Source of the DNA: Oscillospiraceae bacterium
Lineage (GTDB): Bacteria > Bacillota > Clostridia > Oscillospirales > Oscillospiraceae
Direction of reading: 5' to 3'
Assembly: GCA_021771265.1 (NCBI GenBank)
Contig: JAETPK010000013.1
Location: 1 to 39,658, forward strand
Length of the DNA stretch: 39,658 nt
Shown here: positions 31,904 through 39,658 of the stretch, piece after piece
How the letters are laid out: the number at the start of each line of letters is the position of its first letter
Numbering within the stretch: position 1 is the first letter of the stretch
Notes under the pieces: generated by a model
Told to the model about the DNA's origin: nothing
The model's database searches: none
Seen by the model: the letters and a program-made list of their open reading frames with translations, nothing else
Program-made: the position numbers and the translations under genes

Positions 31904-33184
31904 GTGGAACCCATCAGCCTGGAAAAGCGCATCCAAGACCCCGCCTTTGGGGAAAAGTTGACCCACCTGTACGGCCGGGAGGGCGCCGGAGAGGCCCGTG
32001 CCCGCTGCGCCGCTGTCATCGCCGGATTCACCAAGACCTTTGAGAGTCTGCCGGAGGCATTGTTCAGCGCCCCGGGCCGCACGGAGGTAGGCGGCAACCA
32101 CACGGACCACCAGCACGGCCATGTGCTGGCTGCCAGCGTGGACCTGGATATCCTGGCCGCCGCCGCCCCCAACCAGAGCGGCATGATCCGGGTCCAGTCC
32201 CAGGGGTATCCCCTCATCGTGGTGGACCTTCATGAGCTGGCCCCCAAGCCTGAGGAGGAGAATACCTCCGCCGCCCTCATCCGGGGCGTGGCCGCCCGGC
32301 TGAACGCCCTGGGCTGCCCCCTGCAAAACGCCGGACTGGACGCCTATTTGGTATCCAATGTGCCCGGCGGCAGCGGTCTTTCCTCTTCCGCCGCCTTCGA
32401 GGTGCTCATGGGCACCATGCTCAACGACCTGTTCTTCGGTGGCCGCTGCACAGCCGTGGAGATCGCCCAGATCGGCCAGTACGCGGAAAATGTGTTCTTC
32501 GGCAAGCCCTGCGGCCTCATGGATGAGACCGCCTCCTCCGTGGGCGGCGTGGTGGCCATCGACTTTGCCGACACGGAGCGTCCGGTGGTGGAGCGCATCG
32601 ACCTGGACCTCCATGCCGCGGGCTATGCCCTGTGCATCCTGGACTCCGGCGCCGGCCACGCGGACCTGACCGGCGAGTACGCCGCCATCACCGACGAGCT
32701 GAAGGCCGTGAGCCGGTACTTCGGTAAGGAGGTGCTGCGGCAGGTGCCCTGGGAGCAGTTCCTGGCGGCCCTTCCCCAGGTGCGCAAGGCTGCCGGCGAC
32801 CGGGCCGTGACCCGGGCTTTCCACTTCTATGGCGAGGACCAGCGGGCCCGGGAGGAGGCCCAGGCCCTGAAGGCCGGGGAGTTCGACCGCTTTTTGCAGC
32901 TGGTCCGGGAGTCCGGCCGCTCCTCCGCCATGTACCTCCAGAACGTCATCCCCACCGGCCAGACCGTGGGCCAGGAGCTGATGGTGACCATCGCCCTGTG
33001 CGAGAGTCTGCTGGAGGGCCGGGGCGCCGTCCGGGTCCACGGTGGCGGCTTCGGCGGTACGGCCCAGGCCTTTGTGCCTCTGGACATGCTGGAGCGGTTT
33101 AAGGAGAAGACGGAGGCCGTGCTGGGCCAGGGTAGCTGCCACGTGGTGACCATCCGGCCCGAGGGCGGCGTCCGCCTGGCGTGA
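31904..33184 (+). CDS. galK: Galactokinase
   Basis: A 426-residue cytoplasmic GHMP kinase that phosphorylates galactose to galactose-1-phosphate, the first step of the Leloir pathway. The signature at 58-72 reads GRTEVGGNHTDHQHG, a Firmicute variant of GRVNLIGEHTDYNGG with Asn in place of Glu. The ATP-binding GHMP loop is PGGSGLSSSAA (154-164) and the catalytic Asp is in LMDETASS (Asp207). The third GHMP motif is VHGGGFGGTAQAF near the C-terminus. It starts at GTG with AAGGAGG 8 bp upstream. It is longer than E. coli GalK (382), with an N-terminal extension of some 25 residues. galT follows 16 bp downstream. Confidence 0.94.
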   Translation: MEPISLEKRIQDPAFGEKLTHLYGREGAGEARARCAAVIAGFTKTFESLPEALFSAPGRTEVGGNHTDHQHGHVLAASVDLDILAAAAPNQSGMIRVQSQGYPLIVVDLHELAPKPEEENTSAALIRGVAARLNALGCPLQNAGLDAYLVSNVPGGSGLSSSAAFEVLMGTMLNDLFFGGRCTAVEIAQIGQYAENVFFGKPCGLMDETASSVGGVVAIDFADTERPVVERIDLDLHAAGYALCILDSGAGHADLTGEYAAITDELKAVSRYFGKEVLRQVPWEQFLAALPQVRKAAGDRAVTRAFHFYGEDQRAREEAQALKAGEFDRFLQLVRESGRSSAMYLQNVIPTGQTVGQELMVTIALCESLLEGRGAVRVHGGGFGGTAQAFVPLDMLERFKEKTEAVLGQGSCHVVTIRPEGGVRLA

Positions 33185-33200
33185 AAAGGAGGAAAACACC

Positions 33201-34685
33201 ATGATCCATCAGTATATCGCGGACCTGGCGGGCTACGCCCTGCAAACGGGCCTGATCGAGGCGGCCGATTTCACCTGGGCGGTGAACAGCCTGCTGCAAG
33301 TCCTGGGCCTGGATGATTGGGAGGAGCGCGTCCCCGTGGAGCGGCCCCTGGAGGAGATTTTGACCGGCATTCTGGACTGGGCGGAGGCCCAGGGCCGCAT
33401 TGACGGCGGCGTCACCAGCCGGGACCTGCTGGACACGAAGCTCATGGGCGTCCTGACGCCCCGGCCCTCCCAGGTCCTGGCGGTGTTCCGGGACAAGTAC
33501 CGCCAGTCCCCGGAGACCGCCTCGGACTGGTACTACAAATTCAGCCAGGACACGGATTACATCCGCCGCTACCGCATCGTGAAGGATGTGAAGTGGGTGG
33601 CCCCCACCCCCTACGGCGATCTAGACATCACCATCAACCTCTCCAAGCCGGAAAAGGACCCCAAGGCCATCGCCGCCGCCAAGCTGGCGCCCCAGAGCGG
33701 CTATCCCAAGTGCTTGCTGTGCCGGGAGAACGAGGGCTACGCCGGCCGGATGAACCATCCCGCCCGTCAGAACCACCGCGTCATTCCCATTACCATCAAT
33801 CAGGAGGATTGGTTTTTCCAGTACTCCCCCTATGTGTACTATAACGAGCACTGCATCGTGTTCAACGGGAACCACGTGCCCATGAAGATCGACCGGGCCA
33901 CCTTCCGCAAGCAGCTGGACTTCATCCGGCAGTTCCCCCATTACTTCGTGGGCTCTAACGCGGACCTGCCCATCGTGGGCGGCTCCATTTTAAGCCACGA
34001 CCACTTCCAAGGCGGCCGCTACACCTTCGCCATGGAGAAGGCCCCTGTGGAGCAGGCGGTCTCCTTCCCCGGCTTTGCGGATGTGGAGGCGGGCGTCGTC
34101 AAGTGGCCCATGTCTGTCATCCGCCTCCGCTGCGCCGATGATGCGCGATTGGTGGACCTGGCGGACAAGATTTTGCGTGCCTGGCGGGGCTATACCGACG
34201 AGGCGGCCTTTATTTTCGCCGAGACGGAGGGCGAGCCCCACAATACCATCACCCCCATCGCCCGGATGCGGGACGGCAAGTACGAGCTGGACCTGGTGCT
34301 GCGGAACAACATCACCACGGAGGAATATCCCCTGGGGGTGTATCACCCCCATCAGGAGCTCCACCACATCAAGAAGGAGAACATCGGCCTTATCGAGGTC
34401 ATGGGCCTGGCGGTGCTGCCCTCCCGGCTGAAGGGAGAGCTGGCTCTCCTGGCGGAGGCCCTGGTGGCCGGCCGGGACATCCGGGCCGACGAGACACTGG
34501 CAAAGCACGCCGATTGGGCGGAGACGCTGCAAGGCCGCTATACCTTTACCCGGGAAAACGCCCTGGACATCCTCAAAAAGGAAGTGGGCGTCGTGTTTGC
34601 CCAGGTGCTGGAGCACGCCGGCGTGTACAAGTGCACGGCCGAGGGCCGGGCGGCGTTTTTGCGGTTCATCGAAAGCGTAAAGTGA
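33201..34685 (+). CDS. galT: UDP-glucose-hexose-1-phosphate uridylyltransferase, class II
   Basis: A 494-residue Firmicute-type (class II) GalT that exchanges galactose-1-phosphate with UDP-glucose to give glucose-1-phosphate and UDP-galactose. The nucleophile region reads GGSILSHDHFQGG with the catalytic His in HDHFQ (266-270), replacing the HPHxQ of class I enzymes. The segment CLLCRENEGYAGR (171-183) is also typical of the class. GGAGG lies 9 bp before ATG. It is second in galKTM; no galE is seen in the window, so the epimerase must be elsewhere. Confidence 0.95.
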   Translation: MIHQYIADLAGYALQTGLIEAADFTWAVNSLLQVLGLDDWEERVPVERPLEEILTGILDWAEAQGRIDGGVTSRDLLDTKLMGVLTPRPSQVLAVFRDKYRQSPETASDWYYKFSQDTDYIRRYRIVKDVKWVAPTPYGDLDITINLSKPEKDPKAIAAAKLAPQSGYPKCLLCRENEGYAGRMNHPARQNHRVIPITINQEDWFFQYSPYVYYNEHCIVFNGNHVPMKIDRATFRKQLDFIRQFPHYFVGSNADLPIVGGSILSHDHFQGGRYTFAMEKAPVEQAVSFPGFADVEAGVVKWPMSVIRLRCADDARLVDLADKILRAWRGYTDEAAFIFAETEGEPHNTITPIARMRDGKYELDLVLRNNITTEEYPLGVYHPHQELHHIKKENIGLIEVMGLAVLPSRLKGELALLAEALVAGRDIRADETLAKHADWAETLQGRYTFTRENALDILKKEVGVVFAQVLEHAGVYKCTAEGRAAFLRFIESVK

Positions 34686-34695
34686 GGGTGGACGG

Positions 34696-35706
34696 ATGTA
34701 TGAAGTAAGACCTTTCGGCACTTTGCGGGGACAGGACGTGCCCCTCATCCGCCTGACGGACGGAGATGTCTCCGTGGAGCTGCTGCCCTACGGCGCCGCC
34801 ATCCGCGCAATCTGTGTGCCGGACCGGACGGGAAAGCCCACGGATATCTGCCTAGGCTATGATACCCTGGAGGAATACCGGGACCAGGATGCCTGCTTCG
34901 GCGGTACCATTGGCCGGTGCGCCAACCGCATCGGCGGCGCCCGCTTCACCGTGGACGGTGCAGAATACCGCCTCACCGCCAACGAGGGGACCAATACCCT
35001 CCACGGCGGCGGAGAGGGCTTCCACAAGAAGCTGTGGCGCTATGCCTGCGGGGAAAACAGCGTCACCTTCACCCTGGACTCCCCCGACGGGGAGGAGGGC
35101 TTCCCCGGCGCCCTCTGGGCGGAGGTGACGTATACCCTGCAAAACCGCACCCTCACCATGGAGTACCGGGCCAAAAGCGACAAGACCACGGTGGTGAATC
35201 TCACCAACCATGCCTATTATAATTTGGCGGGCCACAACGGAGGCCCGGTCCACGACCATCATCTCCGGCTGCGGGCGGACCGCTACACCCCCGCCGGCGC
35301 GGGCAACGTGCCCACTGGCGAGCTGGCGGACGTGACGGGCACGGCGCTGGACCTGCGGCAGGACACCAGGCTGGCAGAGCGGCTGGGCAGCCAGACCCTG
35401 TCCGCCAGCCGGGGCTATGACCACAATTTTGTGCTGAACGGTGCCCCGGCGGCCACCCTCTGGTGTCCCCGCACCGGTATTGCCCTGGACATGACCACCA
35501 CTCTGCCGGGCATGCAGCTGTACACCGCCGGCTTCCTGACGCCCCGGAAGGGCAAGGGTGGCGCCCTGTACGGTCCTGCCCACGCCGTGTGCCTGGAGCC
35601 TCAGTTCTTCCCCGACGCCGTGCACCATGAGAACTTCCCCTCCCCCCTCCTGCGGGCGGGAGAGGCGTACCGGCAAAGCATCGCCTGCCGGTTCTATGTG
35701 AAATGA
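34696..35706 (+). CDS. galM: Aldose 1-epimerase (mutarotase)
   Basis: A 336-residue enzyme that interconverts alpha and beta anomers of galactose so that galactokinase receives the alpha form. Conserved features: GRCANRI (73-79), LHGG with His103, the catalytic acid His172 in TNHAYYN, and the catalytic base Glu301 in LEPQFFPD. Length matches the GalM family. It begins 10 bp after the galT stop with GAGGGTGG upstream and ends at a strong terminator, completing galKTM. Confidence 0.94.
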   Translation: MYEVRPFGTLRGQDVPLIRLTDGDVSVELLPYGAAIRAICVPDRTGKPTDICLGYDTLEEYRDQDACFGGTIGRCANRIGGARFTVDGAEYRLTANEGTNTLHGGGEGFHKKLWRYACGENSVTFTLDSPDGEEGFPGALWAEVTYTLQNRTLTMEYRAKSDKTTVVNLTNHAYYNLAGHNGGPVHDHHLRLRADRYTPAGAGNVPTGELADVTGTALDLRQDTRLAERLGSQTLSASRGYDHNFVLNGAPAATLWCPRTGIALDMTTTLPGMQLYTAGFLTPRKGKGGALYGPAHAVCLEPQFFPDAVHHENFPSPLLRAGEAYRQSIACRFYVK

Positions 35707-35742
35707 AAATCCGGCCCCTGTCCAATGCAGGGGCCGGATTTT
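35706..35742 (+). terminator. Intrinsic terminator of galKTM
   Basis: AAAATCCGGCCCCTG pairs with CAGGGGCCGGATTTT around a TCCAATG loop, followed by TT and then A/T. Its T-run reaches the stop of the convergent anti-sigma gene. Confidence 0.88.
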
Positions 35743-36777
35743 TTAAAAGCGCCAGTCGCCGTACAGGAGCTGACTGAGGTCGCACAGCTGTTGGAGCGCT
35801 CCCACAGACGCCGCGTAGTCCTTGACGCTGGCCTTGGGCGTCCAATCGGTGCCGTTTCGCCTGTTGTAGGTTTTCGTCAGCTGAGGCAGCATGGCGTTTG
35901 CTTCCTCCAGTGTGATGGTGTGTGTTTCCAAAACGCCTCCGTCCGTATAGGTCCAGGAGACCTGGTCGAGATTTTCCACCAAAGCCAGCATTAGGGGGGC
36001 GTGCCAGGTCATTTCTCTGTCCAGATGTGTTCCAAATCCGGTCCCATCCTCTGCAAATTCGATGGTCCAGCCATAGGGCCGCTGGGCGGTCTGCAAGCTG
36101 GCGGTGTAGTCGTGGAGAACGCCGATCCCCAAGATTTCTGCGATGTGTCCCAGGGCGGGGGCGTTGCCGACATAAGGCGTGCGGGATTGAAACAGCAGGA
36201 TGGTTTCGGACTGGATCAGCATGCCATCCTGATAGAGAAGCTGGCCGCAGAAGTAAATCTCTCGAACGCCCTCCAATGGGATCTCCAGACGGCCATAGCC
36301 CGCGTCATGAAGGAAGGAGACGGGGCCCTGCCGGACAGTGGCCGTCACGACGCCGTCTTCCTCTGCTGTTTCCCAGCCCCAGTAGGAGATGCCGGAGGAG
36401 GTGGCGTCCACATTCAAATGAAAGACCTGGCTTTCCGCGTCGATCCGGGGAAAGAGGTACATCTCCGCCAAATTTGCCTCTTGTCCAACAAAAAATATCT
36501 TCGCGCCGATTCCGGCTATAAAGACGAAGATAGTGCACAAAACCGCCGCCGCCACCCGCCGGGCGTTTTTCCGCTTCACGGCCTTGAGATAGTCTACTTC
36601 CTTTGCCGCCTCCGCCGGCTCCCCCTCCGGCGCGGCCATGGTCTCCCGCAGCCTGGCGCACGCTGGGCACGCTGCCAGGTGGGCCTCCACCGCCGCGTTG
36701 CTCTCTTCCGAGGTCAGTCCTTCCACAAAGGCGGGCAGCAGGTCTCCCACCACACCGCAGGTCAAATCATTTTTCAT
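35743..36777 (-). CDS. Zinc-finger anti-sigma factor with a large extracytoplasmic domain
   Basis: A 344-residue single-pass membrane protein. The N-terminal zf-HC2 (ZAS) domain has Cys7, His33, Cys37 and Cys40 (HxxxCxxC), which binds and silences ECF sigma factors. A helix at about 78-98 is followed by an external domain of some 245 residues with no family I can name (DUF4825-like at most). ATG at 36777 is chosen because GGAGG lies 8 bp upstream; this overlaps the sigma gene by 11 bp. Release of the sigma factor presumably follows an envelope signal sensed outside. Confidence 0.85.
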   Translation of the reverse strand: MKNDLTCGVVGDLLPAFVEGLTSEESNAAVEAHLAACPACARLRETMAAPEGEPAEAAKEVDYLKAVKRKNARRVAAAVLCTIFVFIAGIGAKIFFVGQEANLAEMYLFPRIDAESQVFHLNVDATSSGISYWGWETAEEDGVVTATVRQGPVSFLHDAGYGRLEIPLEGVREIYFCGQLLYQDGMLIQSETILLFQSRTPYVGNAPALGHIAEILGIGVLHDYTASLQTAQRPYGWTIEFAEDGTGFGTHLDREMTWHAPLMLALVENLDQVSWTYTDGGVLETHTITLEEANAMLPQLTKTYNRRNGTDWTPKASVKDYAASVGALQQLCDLSQLLYGDWRF

Positions 36778-37255
36778 CACAGGCACCTCCATCCCGCAGT
36801 TTTTCCTTGCCCCGGTAAAATGTCACTCTGGCCCAGGTCTCCGTCCGCCCCAGCACGTCACCGATCTCCCGGAAGCTGAGGCCGCCGAACACCCGCAGGT
36901 ACACCACCTCCCGCCCCGGCTCCGGCAGGGCGTGGACCCGGCGCAGCAGGTCCAGGTGTCCCGCCCGGTCCAGGGCGTCCTCCTCCGCCGAGGGCAGAGG
37001 CGCGCCGGTATCCGCCTCCGGCAGGGGCACCTCCCGCTTTTGCCGGCGCAGGTGCTGATACCACAGGTGCTTTGCGATCTGGCACAGCCACACGGATACC
37101 TTGCAGCTCCCGTCGAACCGGCCGATGGAGCGGATGGCCTGGTAAAAGGTCTCCTGGGTCAGCTCCTCCGCCAGCCCCGCGTCATGGCACTGAGCCAGGA
37201 GGAACTTATAGACGGTCTGGGCGTGCCGGCGGTAGATGTCGTTCATATCGTCCAT
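36767..37255 (-). CDS. ECF-type RNA polymerase sigma factor
   Basis: A 162-residue group 4 sigma factor. Region 2 covers about 5-72 (AEELTQETFYQAIRSIGRF; SVWLCQIAKHLWYQHLRR for -10 recognition) and region 4 about 105-155 (LPEPGREVVYLRVFGGLSFR, with a helix-turn-helix in EIGDVLGRTETWARVTFYRG). Its anti-sigma partner overlaps its 3' end. AGGAGGG lies 6-8 bp before ATG, and an ECF-like promoter directly upstream suggests autoregulation. Confidence 0.94.
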   Translation of the reverse strand: MDDMNDIYRRHAQTVYKFLLAQCHDAGLAEELTQETFYQAIRSIGRFDGSCKVSVWLCQIAKHLWYQHLRRQKREVPLPEADTGAPLPSAEEDALDRAGHLDLLRRVHALPEPGREVVYLRVFGGLSFREIGDVLGRTETWARVTFYRGKEKLRDGGACDEK

Positions 37256-37276
37256 GGAAGTCCCTCCTTTCCCCCA

Positions 37277-37305
37277 TATATCCCGCCGGGCAGGGAAACG
37301 TTACA
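37277..37305 (-). promoter_or_regulatory. Candidate autoregulated ECF promoter
   Basis: On the minus strand TGTAACGTT (37297-37305) carries the AAC core of ECF -35 elements and is followed by GATATA (37277-37282). TGTAAC and GATATA are 17 bp apart, and the site ends about 20 bp before the sigma start codon. Confidence 0.45.
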
Positions 37306-37314
37306 GGAGCTTTG

Positions 37315-37347
37315 AAAAAAATGACGGGCCCTGCCCGTCATTTTTTT
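37315..37347 (-). terminator. Intrinsic terminator of the HAD gene
   Basis: TGACGGGC pairs with GCCCGTCA around a CCT loop, flanked by A7 and T7. It overlaps the stop codon of the HAD gene and gives a full U-run on the minus strand. Confidence 0.88.
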
Positions 37348-38002
37348 ATTCCAGCGTCTCCGTTTCAAACATCTCCTCGAAGGAGCGGATATAATAGTCG
37401 GAGATGCGGCGGATCTCATCCTGCTCCTCCCGGGCAAAATCGTCGTATACGCCGCACACCCGGAAGCCGGCGGCCTTGGCGGTCTGGATGGCGTGAAGGG
37501 CGTCTTCAAACACCACCGTGTCCCGCTTTGTGGACCGCAGCCGCCGCATGGCGCGCTCATAGATCTCCGGACTCTCCTTCCCCTGGCCCACCTCGGCGCA
37601 GGTGAGAATGCCCCGGAAATAGCCGTCGATGCCGGCGTGGCGGAGAGCCGCCTCCGCCAGATGGAGGTCCGTGGCGGTGGCCACGTACATCCACACCCCC
37701 TCCATTTTCAGAAGGGACAGGAATTTTTTCACGCCGGGCTTGGCCTCCACCTGGCTGCGGTAAAAGTCCTCCACCTGAGCCTCAATGTCCCGGACCACAT
37801 CGTCCACGGATTGGGGAAGGTGGTATTCCTCCTTGCAGTAGGCGGCCCCCTGGCGCAGCGTCATGACCTTCAGCTTTTCCGCCAGGTCCGGCGCCGGCTG
37901 GATGCCCTGCCGCCGCAGCAGGCCGGGGCCCAGGTCATCCCAGATGAACATGGAGTCCAGCAGGGTGCCGTCCATATCAAAAATCGCGCTTTGCAGTCTC
38001 AT
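37346..38002 (-). CDS. HAD-superfamily phosphatase
   Basis: A 218-residue hydrolase of the beta-phosphoglucomutase/phosphoglycolate phosphatase type. Motif I FDMDGTLLDS has the nucleophile Asp9 and acid Asp11; the C1 cap follows (20-90); motif II Thr is in VATATDLHLAE, the motif III Lys in GQGKESPEIY, and motif IV is VVFEDALHAI. The start at 38002 has GGGAG 7 bp upstream; the open frame further upstream runs antisense to thpR and is not coding. Substrate unknown; a sugar phosphate is plausible. Confidence 0.9.
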   Translation of the reverse strand: MRLQSAIFDMDGTLLDSMFIWDDLGPGLLRRQGIQPAPDLAEKLKVMTLRQGAAYCKEEYHLPQSVDDVVRDIEAQVEDFYRSQVEAKPGVKKFLSLLKMEGVWMYVATATDLHLAEAALRHAGIDGYFRGILTCAEVGQGKESPEIYERAMRRLRSTKRDTVVFEDALHAIQTAKAAGFRVCGVYDDFAREEQDEIRRISDYYIRSFEEMFETETLE

Positions 38003-38092
38003 AAACACGCTCCCGCATTGAAAACATTGCAACCATTGTAACACCATGCTAGGATAAAATACAACGCCGAAACAAAAAGAGGAGGGAAAAAC

Positions 38093-38466
38093 ATGCGCTT
38101 GTTCGTGGCCATCCGCTTTTCCCCGGCGGCGCGGGCGGTACTGCTGGACGCGGTGGATGCCCTGCGCCGCCAGGGGCAGGGCACCTTCACCCGGCCGGAG
38201 AATCTGCACCTGACCCTGGCTTTCTTAGGAGAGGTGGAGGATTCGGCTCCGGTCCGAAGGGCCTTGGCGGCGGCCTGCACCGGCGGCGCTTTCTCCCTGA
38301 CCGTGGGAGGTCTGGGCCGGTTTGAGGACCTCTGGTGGGCGGGGGTCCGGAACAATGAGCGGCTGGAGGCCCTGGCCCTCCGGGTGCAAAACGCCCTGCG
38401 GCAGGCGGGCTTGAGCGGGTGGAGGGCAGGCTGGTGTACACGGAGCTGTGTGCCGTCCGCCTGTGA
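38093..38466 (+). pseudogene. thpR-like (RNA 2',3'-cyclic phosphodiesterase) remnant
   Basis: The gene begins at ATG 38093 with GAGGAGGG upstream and reads MRLFVAIRFSPAARAVLL, then NLHLTLAFLGE with the first HxT motif and GRFEDLWWAGV, as in ThpR. After LRQAGL (about 38412) the original frame becomes unrelated to the family, while the +1-shifted frame from 38413 gives ERVEGRLVYTELCAVRL and stops at 38464-38466, the normal ThpR C-terminus. About 50-60 residues, including the second catalytic HxT motif, have been lost in one deletion that also shifted the frame. The original frame continues open antisense to metG only by chance. Confidence 0.82.
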
Positions 38467-38474
38467 AGCGGTAA

Positions 38475-38506
38475 AAAAGCCGGGAGACAACAGTCTCCCG
38501 GCTTTT
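38475..38506. terminator. Bidirectional terminator between the thpR remnant and metG
   Basis: AAAAGCCGGGAGAC pairs with GTCTCCCGGCTTTT around AACA. It gives U-runs in both directions and ends the convergent metG. Confidence 0.88.
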
Positions 38507-38524
38507 CATGTGTGGTTTTGCTTC

Positions 38525-39658
38525 TCAGCAGAGTTTAGCGCCGGCGGGGATGCTGTCATCTACCATGATGAGGTTCAGCTTCTCCTCGCCCTTTTCGGTG
38601 TGGACGGCGGAGATGAGCATGCCGTTGCTCTCGTGGCCCATCATCTTCCGGGGCGGCAGATTCACGATGGCCACCAGAGTCTTGCCCACCAGGTCCTCAG
38701 GCTTGTACCACTTGGCGATACCGGAGAGGATCTGCCGGTCCGTGCCGGTACCGTCATCCAGGGTGAAGCGCAGAAGCTTCTCGCTCTTTTTCACGTTCTC
38801 GCAGGCCTTCACCTTCACGGCCCGGAAATCGGATTTGCAGAAAGTGTCGAAGTCCACCTTCTCCGTCAGCTGAGGCTCCACCTCGATGGCGGGCAGAGCG
38901 GCCTTCTTGGCGGCCTCGGCGGCGGCTTCCAGCTCCTCCAGAGCCTTATCCATGTCGATGCGGGGGAACAGGTTTTCGCCCTTGGTGACGGCGGTGGTCT
39001 CCGGCAGGGTGCCCCACACCTTGGCGGAATCCCAGGTCTGGGCCTCGGGACCGGCGCCGATCTGGCGGAACAGCTTGTCCATGCTCTCGGGCATGAAGGG
39101 CGTCAGCAGAATGCCGCAGACGCGGGTGGCCTCCAGCAGGTTATAGAGCACGTGGGCAAGACGCTTTCCGTTGGCTTCCATGTCCTTGGCCAGGGCCCAG
39201 GGAGCCGTCTCGTCGATATACTTGTTGGCCCGCTGAATGACCTTGAACACCTCGGCCAGGGCGTTGTGGGGGGCGCAGGCCTCCATCTGGGCCTCGTAGG
39301 TGTCCCGCAGGGCGGAGACCATGGAGATGAGGTCCGTGTCAAAGCTCTCTGGAGCGGCCCAGGTCCCGCAGCCCTCCGGCAGTGTGCCGCCGAAGTACTT
39401 GCCCACCATGGCGGTGGTGCGGCTCACCAGGTTGCCCAGGTCGTTGGCAAGGTCGGTGTTGATGGTCTGGATCAGCAGCTCGTTGGAGAAGTTGCCGTCA
39501 GAGCCGAAGGGGAAGGTCCGCATGAGGAAGAAGCGCAGGGCATCCACGCCGAACTTCTCCGCCAGGATATAGGGGTCCACCACGTTGCCCTTGGACTTGG
39601 ACATCTTGCCGCCGTCCAGCAGCAGCCAGCCGTGGCCGAACACGTGCTTGGGCAGGGG
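38525..39658 (-). CDS. metG: Methionyl-tRNA synthetase, C-terminal part (runs off the window)
   Basis: The last 378 codons of metG; the N-terminal catalytic part lies beyond the window edge. The first visible residues PLPKHVFGHGWLLLDGG lead into KMSKSKGN, the ATP-binding signature loop of class I synthetases. The anticodon-binding helical domain follows (about 30-230 of the visible part), then a C-terminal tRNA-binding (EMAP/TRBD) domain (about 275-378: DFRAVKVKACENV, LPPRKMMGHESNGM) that dimerises and binds tRNA. The enzyme charges tRNA-Met. The gene appears intact where visible. Confidence 0.97.
   Translation of the reverse strand, partial: PLPKHVFGHGWLLLDGGKMSKSKGNVVDPYILAEKFGVDALRFFLMRTFPFGSDGNFSNELLIQTINTDLANDLGNLVSRTTAMVGKYFGGTLPEGCGTWAAPESFDTDLISMVSALRDTYEAQMEACAPHNALAEVFKVIQRANKYIDETAPWALAKDMEANGKRLAHVLYNLLEATRVCGILLTPFMPESMDKLFRQIGAGPEAQTWDSAKVWGTLPETTAVTKGENLFPRIDMDKALEELEAAAEAAKKAALPAIEVEPQLTEKVDFDTFCKSDFRAVKVKACENVKKSEKLLRFTLDDGTGTDRQILSGIAKWYKPEDLVGKTLVAIVNLPPRKMMGHESNGMLISAVHTEKGEEKLNLIMVDDSIPAGAKLC

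Noticed and set aside
30926-33202. One long minus-strand frame (about 758 codons) joining the AraC gene to the region antisense to galK
   Set aside because: Only the part up to about 31750 has AraC-family sequence; the rest is a low-complexity shadow of galK, which has all its motifs on the plus strand.
38093-39658. Plus-strand frame open from the thpR start to the window edge, about 520 codons
   Set aside because: After residue about 107 it is antisense to metG and the terminator; its composition is Gly/Leu/His-rich shadow sequence and the true ThpR C-terminus lies in another frame.

Overview
The window looks like chromosomal DNA of a high-GC, anaerobic gut Firmicute, most likely an Oscillospirales/Oscillospiraceae relative (Flavonifractor/Oscillibacter-type). 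This rests on G/C-rich third codon positions in a Gram-positive gene set, AGGAGG-type ribosome binding sites, a group-B-like [FeFe]-hydrogenase, class II GalT, YesM/YesN two-component pairs and a Firmicute mgl/gal locus. The lineage is an inference from content, not a database result. I saw no rRNA, tRNA, CRISPR array, prophage or intact insertion sequence.

Layout. 1-1.8 kb: an unidentified gene end, an XRE regulator coupled to a small membrane protein, and a chloramphenicol-acetyltransferase-family gene. 1.9-5.1 kb: a minus-strand metal operon (ArsR/CadC regulator, free HMA protein, SAM methyltransferase, P1B-type ATPase) with a clear promoter and operator. 5.2-5.6 kb: a PaaI-type thioesterase. 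5.7-11.7 kb: a regulator divergent from two tandem M20 peptidase paralogues and two transporters (GltS-like and AEC). 11.9-12.6 kb: a membrane-tethered XRE protein. 12.7-15.7 kb: a DUF4340 protein with an OmpR/EnvZ-type pair, whose RR-HK gap holds a helically phased cluster of DnaA-box-like 9-mers. 16-17.5 kb: the hydrogenase. 17.7-20.1 kb: a receiver/EAL gene remnant, a frameshifted cytidylate-kinase-like gene overlapping a MATE exporter, and a structured leader (possible guanidine-IV riboswitch) before the MATE gene. 20.4-35.7 kb: a large galactose region. 35.7-39.7 kb: ECF sigma/anti-sigma pair, HAD phosphatase, a decayed thpR and the 3' part of metG.

The galactose region is the most coherent system. 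mglB-mglA-mglC encode an ABC importer. Directly downstream a second operon encodes a YesN-type response regulator, a YesM-type sensor kinase, a membrane-anchored periplasmic-binding protein without a lipobox, and an MglB-like lipoprotein; neither of the last two has its own ATPase or permease. This suggests sugar sensing through binding proteins that present ligand to the kinase, analogous to XylFII-LytS or ChvE-VirA. An AEC transporter and an AraC regulator follow, and then galK-galT-galM, which convert imported galactose to glucose-1-phosphate and UDP-galactose.

Three genes are visibly broken (receiver/EAL remnant, cytidylate-kinase-like, thpR). This indicates ongoing gene decay, or, for the frameshift alone, possibly an assembly error. 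Long open frames antisense to the GC-rich genes were judged to be shadows and left out.
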